Origin: JAIQFF01 sp963725615
GTDB lineage: Bacteria; Acidobacteriota; Terriglobia; Terriglobales; Acidobacteriaceae
Direction of reading: 5' to 3'
NCBI GenBank assembly: GCA_963725615.1
Contig: CAVRZO010000017.1
Coordinates: 62,001 to 126,000, forward strand
DNA: 64,000 bases
The position numbers and the translations under genes are program-made. The notes under the pieces are model-generated. The model was given only the letters and a program-made list of their open reading frames with translations. It did not search any database and had not been told where the DNA came from. Each line of letters starts with the position of its first letter. Within the stretch, counting starts at the first letter, position 1. Below, piece after piece: positions 41,654-50,858 of this stretch.

Positions 41654-41716
41654 GATTATCTCCTGAGCAAAGGACTGCAGGTCTTGGATTGTAGACTCGG
41701 AAGCCCACCACTGTTG

Positions 41717-41823
41717 CGTCATCCTGAGGGACTTCAGTCCCGAAGGATCTGGCGTGGACTATCAAATACCCGACGCGGCAGAATTTCCGCTTCACGCCGG
41801 ATGCTTCGCAAGCTCAGCATGAC
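41717..41823. repeat. TCATCCTGAGG-type repeat pair
   Basis: GTCATCCTGAGGGACTTCAGTCCCGAAGGATC (41719-41750) carries the hairpin GGGACTTCAGTCCC. GCTTCGCAAGCTCAGCATGACG (41802-41823) is the inverted partner end. They sit between dedA and the exported protein. Confidence 0.7.
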
Positions 41824-41841
41824 GCCCTGAGAGGCTGGAGC

Positions 41842-42465
41842 TTACTCTGTCCGCATCCGGTTCTGCCAGTGTGACCACACAAACCAGATGATGCCGGCGG
41901 CCAGCGCGATTCCGATTACCAGGTCCAGTTGGTGGAAGTACTTACCCAGCGTACGCCAATTTTCACCTAGCTTCAGTCCGAGGTAAGCCAGCAAAAAGCA
42001 CCAGGGCCAGGATCCCAGAAACGTGTAGATGTGGAAGCGTCCGCGCGGCATGCGGGCGATTCCCGCCGGCAACGCGATGAAGGTGCGGACCACGGGCAGC
42101 ATCCGCGCGATCAGAACGGCCAGGTAACCCCAACGATGAAAGAAGCGGTCAGCCCAGTCCAGTTCGCGGCGGCCCATCAGAATCCAGCGGCCATATTTCT
42201 CAACCAGCGGCCGCCCGCCGTAGTAGCCGATTTCATAAGCCACGAGTGATCCGAGGTTGCAGCCGATGGCGCCCGCGGTCGCCACCCACAGCAGATTCAT
42301 CGAGCCCTCGTACACCAGGTAGCCGGCAAACGGCATGATCAACTCGGACGGCAAAGGAATGCACGCCGACTCGATCGCCATCAGCAAGGCAATCCCGCCG
42401 TAGCCCGTGGCTGCCACGACGGACTTGATAAAGACAAACAAGACCGCAAGGATTTTTTCAGTCAT
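41842..42465 (-). CDS. DedA-family membrane protein
   Basis: A 207-residue polytopic protein of the DedA/VTT (SNARE-associated) family. Diagnostic motifs are ESACIPLPSELIMPFAGYL and RMLPVVRTFIALPAGIARM, with four or five hydrophobic segments. DedA proteins are linked to undecaprenyl-phosphate or phosphatidylethanolamine flipping and to proton-dependent membrane homeostasis. The start is ATG 42465. The distance of about 800 bases to ino1 does not establish an operon. Confidence 0.9.
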   Translation of the reverse strand: MTEKILAVLFVFIKSVVAATGYGGIALLMAIESACIPLPSELIMPFAGYLVYEGSMNLLWVATAGAIGCNLGSLVAYEIGYYGGRPLVEKYGRWILMGRRELDWADRFFHRWGYLAVLIARMLPVVRTFIALPAGIARMPRGRFHIYTFLGSWPWCFLLAYLGLKLGENWRTLGKYFHQLDLVIGIALAAGIIWFVWSHWQNRMRTE

Positions 42466-42535
42466 GCAGAAAACATGTTAAACGGGGATCGCTGGTGCAG
42501 GGACGGTTTCTTACCCGCCAGACCCACAGCAAGGT

Positions 42536-42760
42536 TCAGAATGCGCCTTCCTGGGTAAAGGTGTATCCGGGCAACGAGGCGCCGCTGGCGTTCTTGGTCA
42601 CTTTCACCCGCACGGTGGGCACATCCGGCGCGGTCAACCCCGCCGGCCGCAGCATCGCATACTGGGTGAAGACTTCGCTGTACATCTTCGTGACAAGATA
42701 GTCCTGGCCATCAGTATCGTTCCGCCAAACCTGCCCGAGTTGGATGGACTTCACTGCCAC
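42536..42760 (-). CDS. Small conserved-looking protein, 74 aa
   Basis: The GTG at 42760 is preceded by CAGGAG with a seven-base gap. The chain has an SH3-like beta pattern: IQLGQVWRNDTDGQDYLVTKMY, then TVRVKVTKNASGASLPGYTF. There are no cysteines, signal peptide or membrane segment. I do not recognise it beyond a likely small beta barrel. It lies 70 bases upstream of dedA on the same strand. Confidence 0.6.
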   Translation of the reverse strand: MAVKSIQLGQVWRNDTDGQDYLVTKMYSEVFTQYAMLRPAGLTAPDVPTVRVKVTKNASGASLPGYTFTQEGAF

Positions 42761-42887
42761 GTCAAACTCCTGCGATCGCTGGAAATCTCTTTCAGGGTAC
42801 CGGGACAGCCGCAGTGCGTCAATTAGCCCGGTGGTTCCACAACATTACGAAAGGACCAGCGAAAGGGATTGTTGATAGGAGCAAGGA

Positions 42888-43136
42888 CTGTGTGCGGACG
42901 GGCGCCCTCGCCAGTCCAGGCCGTCCGAAGGACGGCTAGCTCTTGTCAATGACTCCCCACAGTTGCGATTCAAACAATTTGCTAATATTGACCTCGATTT
43001 CGAGGAGCTCGCATGCCCCGCGGCATCACCCCCCGCCAACCCGCCAAGACTGGACGCCACGAAGGCACTGGCAAGGCCAGCAAAAACCCAAGCGCCCTTC
43101 GGACGCCCCGGACGGGCGAGGGCGCCCGTCCCCACA
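42888..43136. repeat. Palindromic repeats flanking the nth promoter
   Basis: One copy at 42888-42918 (GTGTGCGGACGGGCGCCCTC...) lies before the gene. A second, inverted copy at 43109-43136 (GGACGGGCGAGGGCGCCCGTCC) lies inside the first 45 codons of nth. The hairpin GGCCGTCC-GAA-GGACGGC is at about 42919. Confidence 0.78.
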
Positions 43137-43855
43137 CAGTTCGTGGCGCCGCGCCCGCCGCCAAGCCTCGAGGTAAAGCCTACAATCCCACGGCCCCAGA
43201 CCGGATACAGGATATCCTTCAGCGGCTCAACACCCTCTATCCTGACGCCACCTGTGCCCTGCACCACAAAAGTGCATGGGAGTTGGTGGTCGCGACGATC
43301 CTCTCTGCCCAGTCCACCGACGTTGGCGTGAACCTGGTTACGCCTGTGATCTTCAAGAAATATCCCACCGTCCAGGATTTCGCCGCGCTCGAACCCGAAC
43401 AGCTTCAGCCTGATATTCGCTCAACGGGATTCTTCCGCAATAAATCGAAGTCCGTGATCGGCGCGGCCAAAAAAATCGTGAGCGACTTTGGAGGCCAGGT
43501 CCCCAATCAGATGGACCAGCTTCTCACTCTGCCCGGAGTCGCGCGCAAGACCGCCAACGTCGTCCTGGGCACCTGGTTCAAGCAAAACGAAGGCGTAGTC
43601 GTGGATACGCACGTCCACCGCATCAGCCGGCGCCTCGAACTCACCCGCAACGACGACCCCAAGAAAATCGAACAAGACCTGATGCAAATCATCCCGCGAG
43701 AAAAGTGGACGCTGTTCTCTCACCAGATCATCTGGCACGGCCGCAAGCTGTGCATCGCCCGCCGCCCCAGGTGCGCGGAGTGCCCGCTGGAAAACATCTG
43801 CCATGCCGCCGATAAAACCTGGAGCACAGTCGAAATCCACAAAAACGCCAAGTAG
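43013..43855 (+). CDS. nth: Endonuclease III, with repeat-derived N-terminal extension
   Basis: A 280-residue DNA glycosylase/AP lyase for oxidised pyrimidines. The core starts near residue 60 (DRIQDILQRLNTLYPDATCAL). The HhH motif is LPGVARKTANVVL, the catalytic Asp is in VVDTHVHRISRRL, and the iron-sulfur Cys set is CIARRPRCAECPLENIC. E. coli Nth has 211 residues, and the extra N-terminal part is basic and low complexity. It includes GEGARPHTV, encoded by a palindromic repeat. The ATG at 43013 follows CGAGGAGC. A later start cannot be excluded. Confidence 0.92.
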   Translation: MPRGITPRQPAKTGRHEGTGKASKNPSALRTPRTGEGARPHTVRGAAPAAKPRGKAYNPTAPDRIQDILQRLNTLYPDATCALHHKSAWELVVATILSAQSTDVGVNLVTPVIFKKYPTVQDFAALEPEQLQPDIRSTGFFRNKSKSVIGAAKKIVSDFGGQVPNQMDQLLTLPGVARKTANVVLGTWFKQNEGVVVDTHVHRISRRLELTRNDDPKKIEQDLMQIIPREKWTLFSHQIIWHGRKLCIARRPRCAECPLENICHAADKTWSTVEIHKNAK

Positions 43856-43858
43856 GCT

Positions 43859-44052
43859 GTCATCCTGAGCGAAGTGAGATGTTTCGCTAGCGAAACATCT
43901 CACGCAGTCGAAGGACCCCTATTATTGGAATGAAGCCGACCGTCATAGGATTTCATCAACTTCAGCACAACCCGCCCCAGCTTTCCTAAAGCTCATAGGG
44001 GTCCTTCGACTGCGCAAGATTTTCGCGCAGCGAAATTGCTGCTCCGCTCAGG
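43859..44052. repeat. Two TCATCCTGAGC-type repeats, inverted pair
   Basis: 43859-43919 has the perfect hairpin GATGTTTCGC-TAGC-GAAACATC. 44000-44052 is the opposite orientation, with the core GATTTTCGCGCAGCGAAATTG. They separate nth from the S9 peptidase gene, and the first begins four bases after the nth stop. Confidence 0.85.
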
Positions 44053-44088
44053 AAGCCAAGTCCCTCTGCTACACTTTTCATACCGCCG

Positions 44089-46071
44089 ATGCGCTCCTTA
44101 ATTCTGTTGGCTATGGTCATCTCAATGAGCACACTCACCCTGCCCCAAAACCTGCGCGCACCCCAGGCGATCACCGACCCCAAGCAGATCACGAGCAAGC
44201 CCAACGCCAATGTAGAGCAGAACCAGCAGAGCCTTTCGATTGAAAGGCTGTACATGACGCGCTCGGTTGGAGCCACCACCTGGTCACCGGACGGAAAGGC
44301 CATTGCCTTCATCTCGAACATTAGCGGCCGCAACAACATATGGCTGGTTCCCGCCGAAGGTGGATGGCCCACGCAGCTTACGGTCAGCGATCAGCGCCAG
44401 ACCCAGCCCACCTGGTCGCCCGACGGCAAATGGATTGCCTACATCTCCGACTACGACGGCGACGAGCAGTGGGACATTTTCTTCGTCTCGCCCAAGACCG
44501 GACAGGTCATAAACATCACCAACACCCGCGAGATTTCCGAAGAGAGTCCGACGTGGTCTCCCAACGGCCGCTATCTTGCCTACACAGTGAAACCGAAGAC
44601 GTCGTCGGTGTTCGAAATTGACATTTTCGACACGCTCATGAGGGACACCAAGCACCTGACCGCCGGCACGCCCAAGGACAAGATGAACGTAAGCCCCATC
44701 TGGTCCGCCGACAACAAATGGATCGCCTATACCCAAACCCAGGCCAAGGGCACAGATTCCAACATCTTCGTCGCCGAAGTCGCCACCGGCAAAAGCGAGC
44801 TACTCACTCCCCATCAGGGAGAGGCACTTTACGCTGCCAACGATTTCTCCTCCGATGGCAAGCATCTGCTGATTACCTCGAACGCCGGCAATGGCTACGA
44901 CAACGTCGGCGTACTCCACATAGCGACCAAAAAAATCGACTGGCTCACCCAGGACAAATGGGAGATCGAGGGCGGATATTTCTCTCCCGACGGCAAATCA
45001 GTTACGTGGACCGCCAACGTTGACGGCAACACCGAGATCTACCTGCACGATCTCGCTTCCGGAAAGACCACTCCCCTGCCGCTACCCAAAGGCGTAAATC
45101 GGTTGGGCGGCGCGGAATCCGCCTTCACTCGTGACGGTGCACGCCTGCTCTACTACCACAACGGCCCCACGTCACCCAACGATGTCTGGGTCTACTCCGT
45201 CGCCGAGGGCAAGACGCAACAAATTACGCATTCCCTGGTGGCGGGCGTGCAGGCCGAGGACATGGTCGAGCCGTTCCTGGTGCACTATCCCAGCCGCGAC
45301 GGCAAATGGACCATCTCCGCCTTCGTCTACGTGCCTTACAACATGGCGCGCAGCAGCCAGAACGCGGCTGTAGTTTATGTTCACGGCGGCCCCACGTCCC
45401 AGAGCGTGAATTCTTTCAGCCGCATCATCCAGCACATGGTCAACCAGGGCTACATGGTAATAGCGCCCAATTACCGCGGATCAACCGGCTATGGCAAAGA
45501 ATTTCAGCACGCCAACCTGTTTGACATGGGCGGAGGCGACCTGCAGGACATCCTCGCCGCCGCCGACTTCATCAAGCAGACGGGCTACCTCGATCCCAAG
45601 AAACTTGTTCTGATGGGCGGCAGCTACGGCGGTTACATGACCATGATGGGCGTGACCAAGGCGCCCGATGTGTGGGCAGCAGGCGTTCCCATCGTCCCCT
45701 TCGTCAACTGGTTCACTGAAATTGCCAACGAAGATCCCGTGCTACAGCAATCCGATCTAGCCACCATGGGCGATCCGGAGAAAAACAAGGACCTCTTCCA
45801 CGACCGCTCCCCTATTTTCTTCGTGGACCAGATCAAAGCGCCGTTGCTGTTGCTGGCTGGCGGCAACGATCCCCGATGTCCCAAGGAAGAAGCCCAGCAG
45901 GTGGTGGATGCAGTCAAAAAGCGCGGAGGCGTTGCGGAATACAAAGTATACGAAAACGAAGGCCACGGCTTCGCCCGGGTCGAGAACCAGATTGATGCGT
46001 ACAAGCGCGTCTCAGAGTTCCTGAAGGCCCGCGTCCCCCCAGCAAACTGCGGCTGTTCCCTCACCGAATGA
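44089..46071 (+). CDS. S9 prolyl oligopeptidase-family peptidase
   Basis: A 660-residue exported peptidase. A signal peptide (MRSLILLAMVISMSTLTLP) leads a TolB/WD-like beta-propeller made of repeated TWSPDGKAIAF-like units (residues 60-370), then an alpha/beta hydrolase. The catalytic Ser is in LMGGSYGGYMTMM, the Asp in LAGGNDPRCPKEEA and the His in NEGHGFA. It probably degrades short peptides in the periplasm. TACACT lies 13 bases before the ATG. The convergent M28 peptidase next to it suggests a peptide-scavenging role. Confidence 0.93.
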   Translation: MRSLILLAMVISMSTLTLPQNLRAPQAITDPKQITSKPNANVEQNQQSLSIERLYMTRSVGATTWSPDGKAIAFISNISGRNNIWLVPAEGGWPTQLTVSDQRQTQPTWSPDGKWIAYISDYDGDEQWDIFFVSPKTGQVINITNTREISEESPTWSPNGRYLAYTVKPKTSSVFEIDIFDTLMRDTKHLTAGTPKDKMNVSPIWSADNKWIAYTQTQAKGTDSNIFVAEVATGKSELLTPHQGEALYAANDFSSDGKHLLITSNAGNGYDNVGVLHIATKKIDWLTQDKWEIEGGYFSPDGKSVTWTANVDGNTEIYLHDLASGKTTPLPLPKGVNRLGGAESAFTRDGARLLYYHNGPTSPNDVWVYSVAEGKTQQITHSLVAGVQAEDMVEPFLVHYPSRDGKWTISAFVYVPYNMARSSQNAAVVYVHGGPTSQSVNSFSRIIQHMVNQGYMVIAPNYRGSTGYGKEFQHANLFDMGGGDLQDILAAADFIKQTGYLDPKKLVLMGGSYGGYMTMMGVTKAPDVWAAGVPIVPFVNWFTEIANEDPVLQQSDLATMGDPEKNKDLFHDRSPIFFVDQIKAPLLLLAGGNDPRCPKEEAQQVVDAVKKRGGVAEYKVYENEGHGFARVENQIDAYKRVSEFLKARVPPANCGCSLTE

Positions 46072-46089
46072 AAAATGTAGGCGCCTACA

Positions 46090-47747
46090 TTATTTCTTGG
46101 CAAACTTGTTGAAGAAATCGCCAGCGTTCCAATGCGGACGCTCCGTCTGCTGCGCCACTTCATAACCCACAGCCAAATCCACACGCGTGCACTTCACGGT
46201 CGCGTTGAAGTCGAAAGGCTGGCTCATGTCATCACTGGGCTGGTGGTAACGCTGAACCTCCCAATCAAACTGCATCTTCTTGCCATCAAGATTGGGATTC
46301 ACAGTTTGCAGCCCTTCCTCGACATACAGGGAGGGAATCCCTTGCAGGATGAACGAATACTGATCGCTGCGCACGAAATAAACTTCTTCCGGCAGTGGAT
46401 CCGGGCTTACGGTGAGACCCATGTGCCGGGCCACATCGTCCGCGACCCGGCCCAGGCTCGAGTGCTCGCCGCCCAGGGGCACAATGTCCTTGAAGTCGTA
46501 GAGGAAGGAGACTTCGTCCATGTTGATGTTGGCCACGATCTGTTTAATCGGGACCGTGGGATTTTGCGCGTAGTAGTCGGAACCCAGCAGGCCCTCTTCC
46601 TCCCCGGTGACGGCAATAAAAAGCAGCGACCGCCGCGGCGCGGGACGCAACTCAGAAAACGCCCGCGCCATTTCGATCAGCGCTGACGTACCGGACGCAT
46701 TGTCAGCCGCACCGTTGTAGATGTTGTCTCCCTTGACCGGATCGCCAATGCCAAGGTGATCCAGATGGGCGGTGAATGCGACATATTCGTTCTTAAGCTG
46801 GGGATCAGAACCCGGCAAAATCGCCGCGACGTTCGGACTTTCGGCCTCGGAATAGCGGCTCACGATGTGCATGGTCACGCTGGCGCTCAGTGGAAAGGCC
46901 TGCGGATGACTGTTCTCCGCCGCCAGCAGCGCGTCTTTCCATGACTTCGGAGCGCCTTCGAATAGCAGCGCCGCCGTGCTGGAACTTATCCGCACGGCAC
47001 CCCGGATACTCGGCTCCGCGCCATCCGGTACACCTTTTTCATCCAGCCAGCGCAGCGCCGGCCCTCGCGTGAAACGAACGTATTCTGAAAACGGAGTGCG
47101 CTGTTCGGTTTTGCCCGCCCAGATGGAGATATATCCAATGGCCCCGTGCTCCGCTGCCATTCGCAATTTCTGTTCGGTAGAAGAAAAATGGGCGCCGGGA
47201 GCGGACGGCATCTTAGGAGGAGCGCCATACAAAGCCGCCACAATCTTGCCTCGGACATCGATGCCCGCGTAATCGTCGTAGTTGAACTCCGGCGCGCTCA
47301 CGCCATAGCCAACGAATACGACCTGGCCCTCGGCCGTGGTGTCGGCAGAAAGCGGGTCGCCGCCCATCACGTAATCTTTCTCGATGGTCAGGGTCCGGGT
47401 CGAACCGTTCTTGGGCTTTCACTGACGAATGAGCTCTTGTCCCGCAACAATTCGATCCTGCGAAAGCGTACGTTTTGGAAGTACGATCCGCCCACGCCCG
47501 CCGGCTTCAATCCCATTTCCTCGAACTGCGCCCGGACGTAGTTCGCTGCCAGCTGATACCCGCGAGTGCCGGTGGCGCGTCCCTCCAGCAGGTCGTCCGA
47601 CAGAAACGCCATGTGTGCCCGCAGGCCATCTACGGTGATGCGCTGTAAGAGCTCATCCGGTGGGAAATCGGAAAAAGTGGTTTGTGCAGATCCAAAAGAA
47701 ACCCCGAGAATCAAGCCGAGTGTTACAAGAAGACGCGTCGTTCGCAA
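46090..47747 (-). CDS. M28-family metallopeptidase with PA domain, frameshifted
   Basis: Signal peptide (residues 1-21), then the N-terminal part to SFVSESP, where the frame breaks and meets a TGA. One frame over, the protein resumes as KNGSTRTLTIEKDYVM and runs to 46090. A missing base in the GGG run at 47413-47415 explains it; the corrected length is about 552 residues. The PA insert (GQVVFVGYGVSAP, AEHGAIGYISIWAG) is followed by the M28 zinc site: FTAHLDHLG, GAADNASGTSA, TGEEEGLLGS and NINMDE. It is an exported aminopeptidase/carboxypeptidase-like enzyme. Its start overlaps the hemD end by 25 bases. Confidence 0.85.
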
Positions 47748-48586
47748 ACCTGCCTCCTGGAAGAAATGGCCTTGATGAGCCCAGGGATCGTATATTCCGC
47801 AGCCTCGATGTCCACCGGCAAACCAAGCTCCCGAAGAGTAGACGAAGTCACCGGCCCAATGGAAGCAAGCCGCACGCGGTTATCTTTCTCGCCCATGTCG
47901 CACTTGCCCATGTGGCGCGGGCGCCCTCGCCCGCGTTTCCCTCCCAGTAACTCGACGAAATTTCTCACGGTAGAAGAGCTCGTAAAAGTAATCCAATCGG
48001 GTCGCCCCTTCCGAGATTTCAGCGCCGCCCTCAAACGTTGACGGGAAGTCACTGGAATCACAGTTTCGTAAGCTTCGACCACGTCCACCTGCGCGCCCAG
48101 TTTGCGCAGCTCACGCGGAATCACATCACGGGCGACTTTTGCCCGCGCCAGCAACACCCTCTTCCCTTTTACCTTCCGCCGCAGACTCGCCACCACCGAC
48201 TCCGCCACATACTCCTTGGGCACAACGTTCACCTTTACGCCGTGCTGTTCAATGGCCTGCCGGGTAGCCGGCCCGATCGCAGCGATTTTCAGGCAATGCA
48301 TCGCCTTCCCGCTCATCCGGAGTCTTCGCAGCCTCTCCCACAGCGCATCGACTCCGTTCACGCTGGTCAGGATGAGCCAGTCATACTCGGAGAGATGCTT
48401 CAGGGCCTCATCCAGGGCTCTATACGACCGGGGCTTGCGGATCTCGATGAAGGGAATCTCCAGAACCTCTGCGCCCAGGTCGCGCAGACCGGAAGACAGA
48501 GCACTGGCCTGATGGCGCGCCCGGCCGACCAGCACTCGGACTCCTGACAGCGGTGCCGATGTTCCTGATTTTGAGGTCGATTTCAT
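47723..48586 (-). CDS. hemD: Uroporphyrinogen-III synthase, with repeat-encoded insert
   Basis: A 287-residue HemD, which closes and inverts ring D of hydroxymethylbilane. Family blocks are VRVLVGRARHQASALSSGL, DWLILTSVNGVDALWERL, KIAAIGPATRQAIEQHG, WITFTSSSTVRNFVELLG and LASIGPVTSSTLRELG. Between the last two lies GKRGRGRPRHMGKCDMGEKD, encoded by a palindromic repeat (47906-47940) and in frame. It falls in a loop before the VRLASIGPVTS strand, so it could be tolerated. It follows hemC by 17 bases. Confidence 0.88.
   Translation of the reverse strand: MKSTSKSGTSAPLSGVRVLVGRARHQASALSSGLRDLGAEVLEIPFIEIRKPRSYRALDEALKHLSEYDWLILTSVNGVDALWERLRRLRMSGKAMHCLKIAAIGPATRQAIEQHGVKVNVVPKEYVAESVVASLRRKVKGKRVLLARAKVARDVIPRELRKLGAQVDVVEAYETVIPVTSRQRLRAALKSRKGRPDWITFTSSSTVRNFVELLGGKRGRGRPRHMGKCDMGEKDNRVRLASIGPVTSSTLRELGLPVDIEAAEYTIPGLIKAISSRRQVCERRVFL
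47906..47940. repeat. GCGGGCG palindrome inside hemD
   Basis: CATGTGGCGCGGGCGCCCTCGCCCGCG lies within the coding sequence without breaking the frame. It encodes about ten basic residues at positions 216-226 of HemD. Confidence 0.82.
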
Positions 48587-48603
48587 TCCTTGGGACTACC
48601 GGT

Positions 48604-49539
48604 TCATGGCTGCTGCGGCGTGGCGACCGCTTTTCCGTAGACTTCCCGCAAAATTGCGTCGCCGCCCCGACGAAGCAGGGCTTCGCCCACCGATTCGCCG
48701 AGTTCCACCGCATCATCACCGTCGCCCGATTCCCGCAATACCTTTGTTCCATCTGGACGCGCTACCACCGCCTCAAGATACAGCCGGCCGTTGACGACTT
48801 CCGCCAGGGCCCCGATAGGAACCTGGCAGCCTCCCCCCATCTGGTTCAGCAGCGCACGTTCGCAGGTGGTCGTGCGACGCGCCGCGTCATTATCCAGAAA
48901 AACAACGTGCCGCCGCACCCCCGCATCACCTTTGCGAATCTCGATCGCCAGTGCGCCCTGCCCCGCCGCTGGGCACATCAGTTTCGCAGGAAGCAGCTGC
49001 CGTATGCACTCCCGTTTGCCGAGGCGATTCAGTCCGGCCGCGGCCAGGATCACGGCATCGTAATCACCGGCTTCGAGCTTGCGCAGCCGGGTATCCACAT
49101 TTCCCCGCAAGGGATGAATATCGAGATCAGCGCGCACGGCCTTCAACTGCGCCTGCCGGCGCAGACTGCTGGTCCCGACGCGCGCCCGGTTCGGCAGATC
49201 TTTGATACTGCTGTACTTGTGCGAACAGAAAACGTCTCGCGCATCTTCGCGGGTGGTGATCGCCACAATCTCGAAGTCGGCTGGAATTTCCGTAGGCAGA
49301 TCTTTCAAACTGTGCACTGCGAGATCTACTCGCTTCTCCGACAGCGCTTCCTCAATTTCCTTGGTGAACATACCCTTGGTGCCGACCTGCGCCAGGGCGA
49401 CATCGGTGATGCGATCTCCGGTGGTCTTGATGATTTCAATTTCGATGTGGTGCCCGTGCTGCTCAAGCAGCGCCTTGACGTGATTGGCTTGCCAGAGGGC
49501 CAGCTGCGATCCGCGGGAACCGATACGTAGCAGAGCCAC
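48604..49539 (-). CDS. hemC: Hydroxymethylbilane synthase (porphobilinogen deaminase)
   Basis: A 311-residue HemC that polymerises four porphobilinogens. Motifs are RIGSRGSQLALWQANHVKALL, LAVHSLKDLPTE (substrate Asp region), VGTSSLRRQAQLKA, PLRGNVDTRLRKL and LNQMGGGCQVPIGA with the dipyrromethane Cys. It starts at GTG 49539, overlapping the hemA stop by one base (TAGTG), so translation is coupled to hemA. Confidence 0.96.
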   Translation of the reverse strand: MALLRIGSRGSQLALWQANHVKALLEQHGHHIEIEIIKTTGDRITDVALAQVGTKGMFTKEIEEALSEKRVDLAVHSLKDLPTEIPADFEIVAITTREDARDVFCSHKYSSIKDLPNRARVGTSSLRRQAQLKAVRADLDIHPLRGNVDTRLRKLEAGDYDAVILAAAGLNRLGKRECIRQLLPAKLMCPAAGQGALAIEIRKGDAGVRRHVVFLDNDAARRTTTCERALLNQMGGGCQVPIGALAEVVNGRLYLEAVVARPDGTKVLRESGDGDDAVELGESVGEALLRRGGDAILREVYGKAVATPQQP

Positions 49540-50858
49540 TAAGTTTTCGCTCCAGAGTCTTTACCAGAGGACTTCGCGGCTTTCTTGTCGTCTTCTTTCT
49601 TCTTGTCCTGCAAATCAAACAGGCGCCGCACAATGTCGACGACGGTAGGGGCTTCAGGCTGGCTCACCGCGGTCTTCAGGGTGCTGATCGGAGTATGCAT
49701 GATCTTGCTTATGATCCCCCGCGTGAGCGCCTCGACCGCCATCTCCTGTTCAGGCGAAAGCCGCCCCAGGCGGCCACGCACGCGGTCAATCTCCGCCTGG
49801 CGAATCGTCTCCAGGTGATCCTGTAACGAGACGATCGTGGGAACCACATCCAGCGTCTGCAGCCGGACCTTAAAGCGCTCCACCTCTCCCGTGATGATGG
49901 CCTCGGCGCGCTCTGCTTCTTTTTTCCGGTCATCGGCGTTCGAGGTCACGGCCTGCTGCAAATCGTCGATGTCGTACACAAAGATGCCATCCAACCGGTT
50001 CATCTCGGGATCGACGTCCCGCGGCACCGCGATATCGATAAAGAACATCGGCCGGTTCTTGCGCCGCGCCAGGAACAACTCGCCGTGTTCCCGCCGAAAG
50101 ATGGTGTGGGGCGCACCGGTCGAAGTGATGACAATATCCGCGCGGTCACAAGTCTCGTAAAGCTGTTCAAACAGGATGGCCTGTCCGTCGAACTTGGCCG
50201 CCAGCTGTTGGGCGCGATCGTAAGTACGGTTGGCCACAAAAATAGATTCCGCGCCGTGCGCGATCAAGTGACGCGCCGCCAGTTCGCTCATCTTGCCCGC
50301 GCCCACCAGGTAAACATGCTTGCCCTGCAGCGATCCAAAAATCTTCTTGGCCAGCTCGACCGCGACTGATGCCACCGACACCGCTGACGAGCCCACCGCC
50401 GTTTCCGTCCGCACCCGTTTGGCCACTGCGAACGACCGGGTCAGCAGCAGATCAAGCTGCGAGTGCACCACCCCTACCGCACGAGCCGTGGCGTACGCCT
50501 CTTTCACCTGCCCGAGAATTTGCGGTTCTCCTACGACCATGGAGTCCAGGCTCGAAGTCACGCGAAACAAGTGCCGCACCGCCTCGCTCTCGCGGTACTC
50601 ATATAAGTGGGGTTCATACTCGGAAGGTTTCAGCTGAAAGTAATCGCGCAGGAAACCGCGCAAGTCCACCGTGCCATTTTTTGTTTGCGTCAGTACTTCC
50701 ACCCGGTTGCAGGTCGAGAGAATGATTCCTTCTTCAACTCCCGGATGCCCAGCCAATCGCCGCAACGCCTCGGGCAGATGCGACTCAGGGATCGCCAGGC
50801 GCTCCCGCACCTCGACCGACGCGGTCTTGTGATTCACCCCAATGAGCTGAAACTTCAT
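49539..50858 (-). CDS. hemA: Glutamyl-tRNA reductase
   Basis: A 439-residue enzyme that starts tetrapyrrole synthesis by the C5 route. Motifs are LIGVNHKTASVEVRERLAI, ILSTCNRVEVLTQT with the catalytic Cys, MVVGEPQILGQVKEAY, and the NADPH-binding VYLVGAGKMSELAARHL. The C-terminal 25 residues are Lys-rich (KKKEDDKKAAK). The ATG at 50858 overlaps the upstream ccsA stop by four bases (ATGA). The longer frame to 51008 is not family sequence. Confidence 0.96.
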   Translation of the reverse strand: MKFQLIGVNHKTASVEVRERLAIPESHLPEALRRLAGHPGVEEGIILSTCNRVEVLTQTKNGTVDLRGFLRDYFQLKPSEYEPHLYEYRESEAVRHLFRVTSSLDSMVVGEPQILGQVKEAYATARAVGVVHSQLDLLLTRSFAVAKRVRTETAVGSSAVSVASVAVELAKKIFGSLQGKHVYLVGAGKMSELAARHLIAHGAESIFVANRTYDRAQQLAAKFDGQAILFEQLYETCDRADIVITSTGAPHTIFRREHGELFLARRKNRPMFFIDIAVPRDVDPEMNRLDGIFVYDIDDLQQAVTSNADDRKKEAERAEAIITGEVERFKVRLQTLDVVPTIVSLQDHLETIRQAEIDRVRGRLGRLSPEQEMAVEALTRGIISKIMHTPISTLKTAVSQPEAPTVVDIVRRLFDLQDKKKEDDKKAAKSSGKDSGAKT

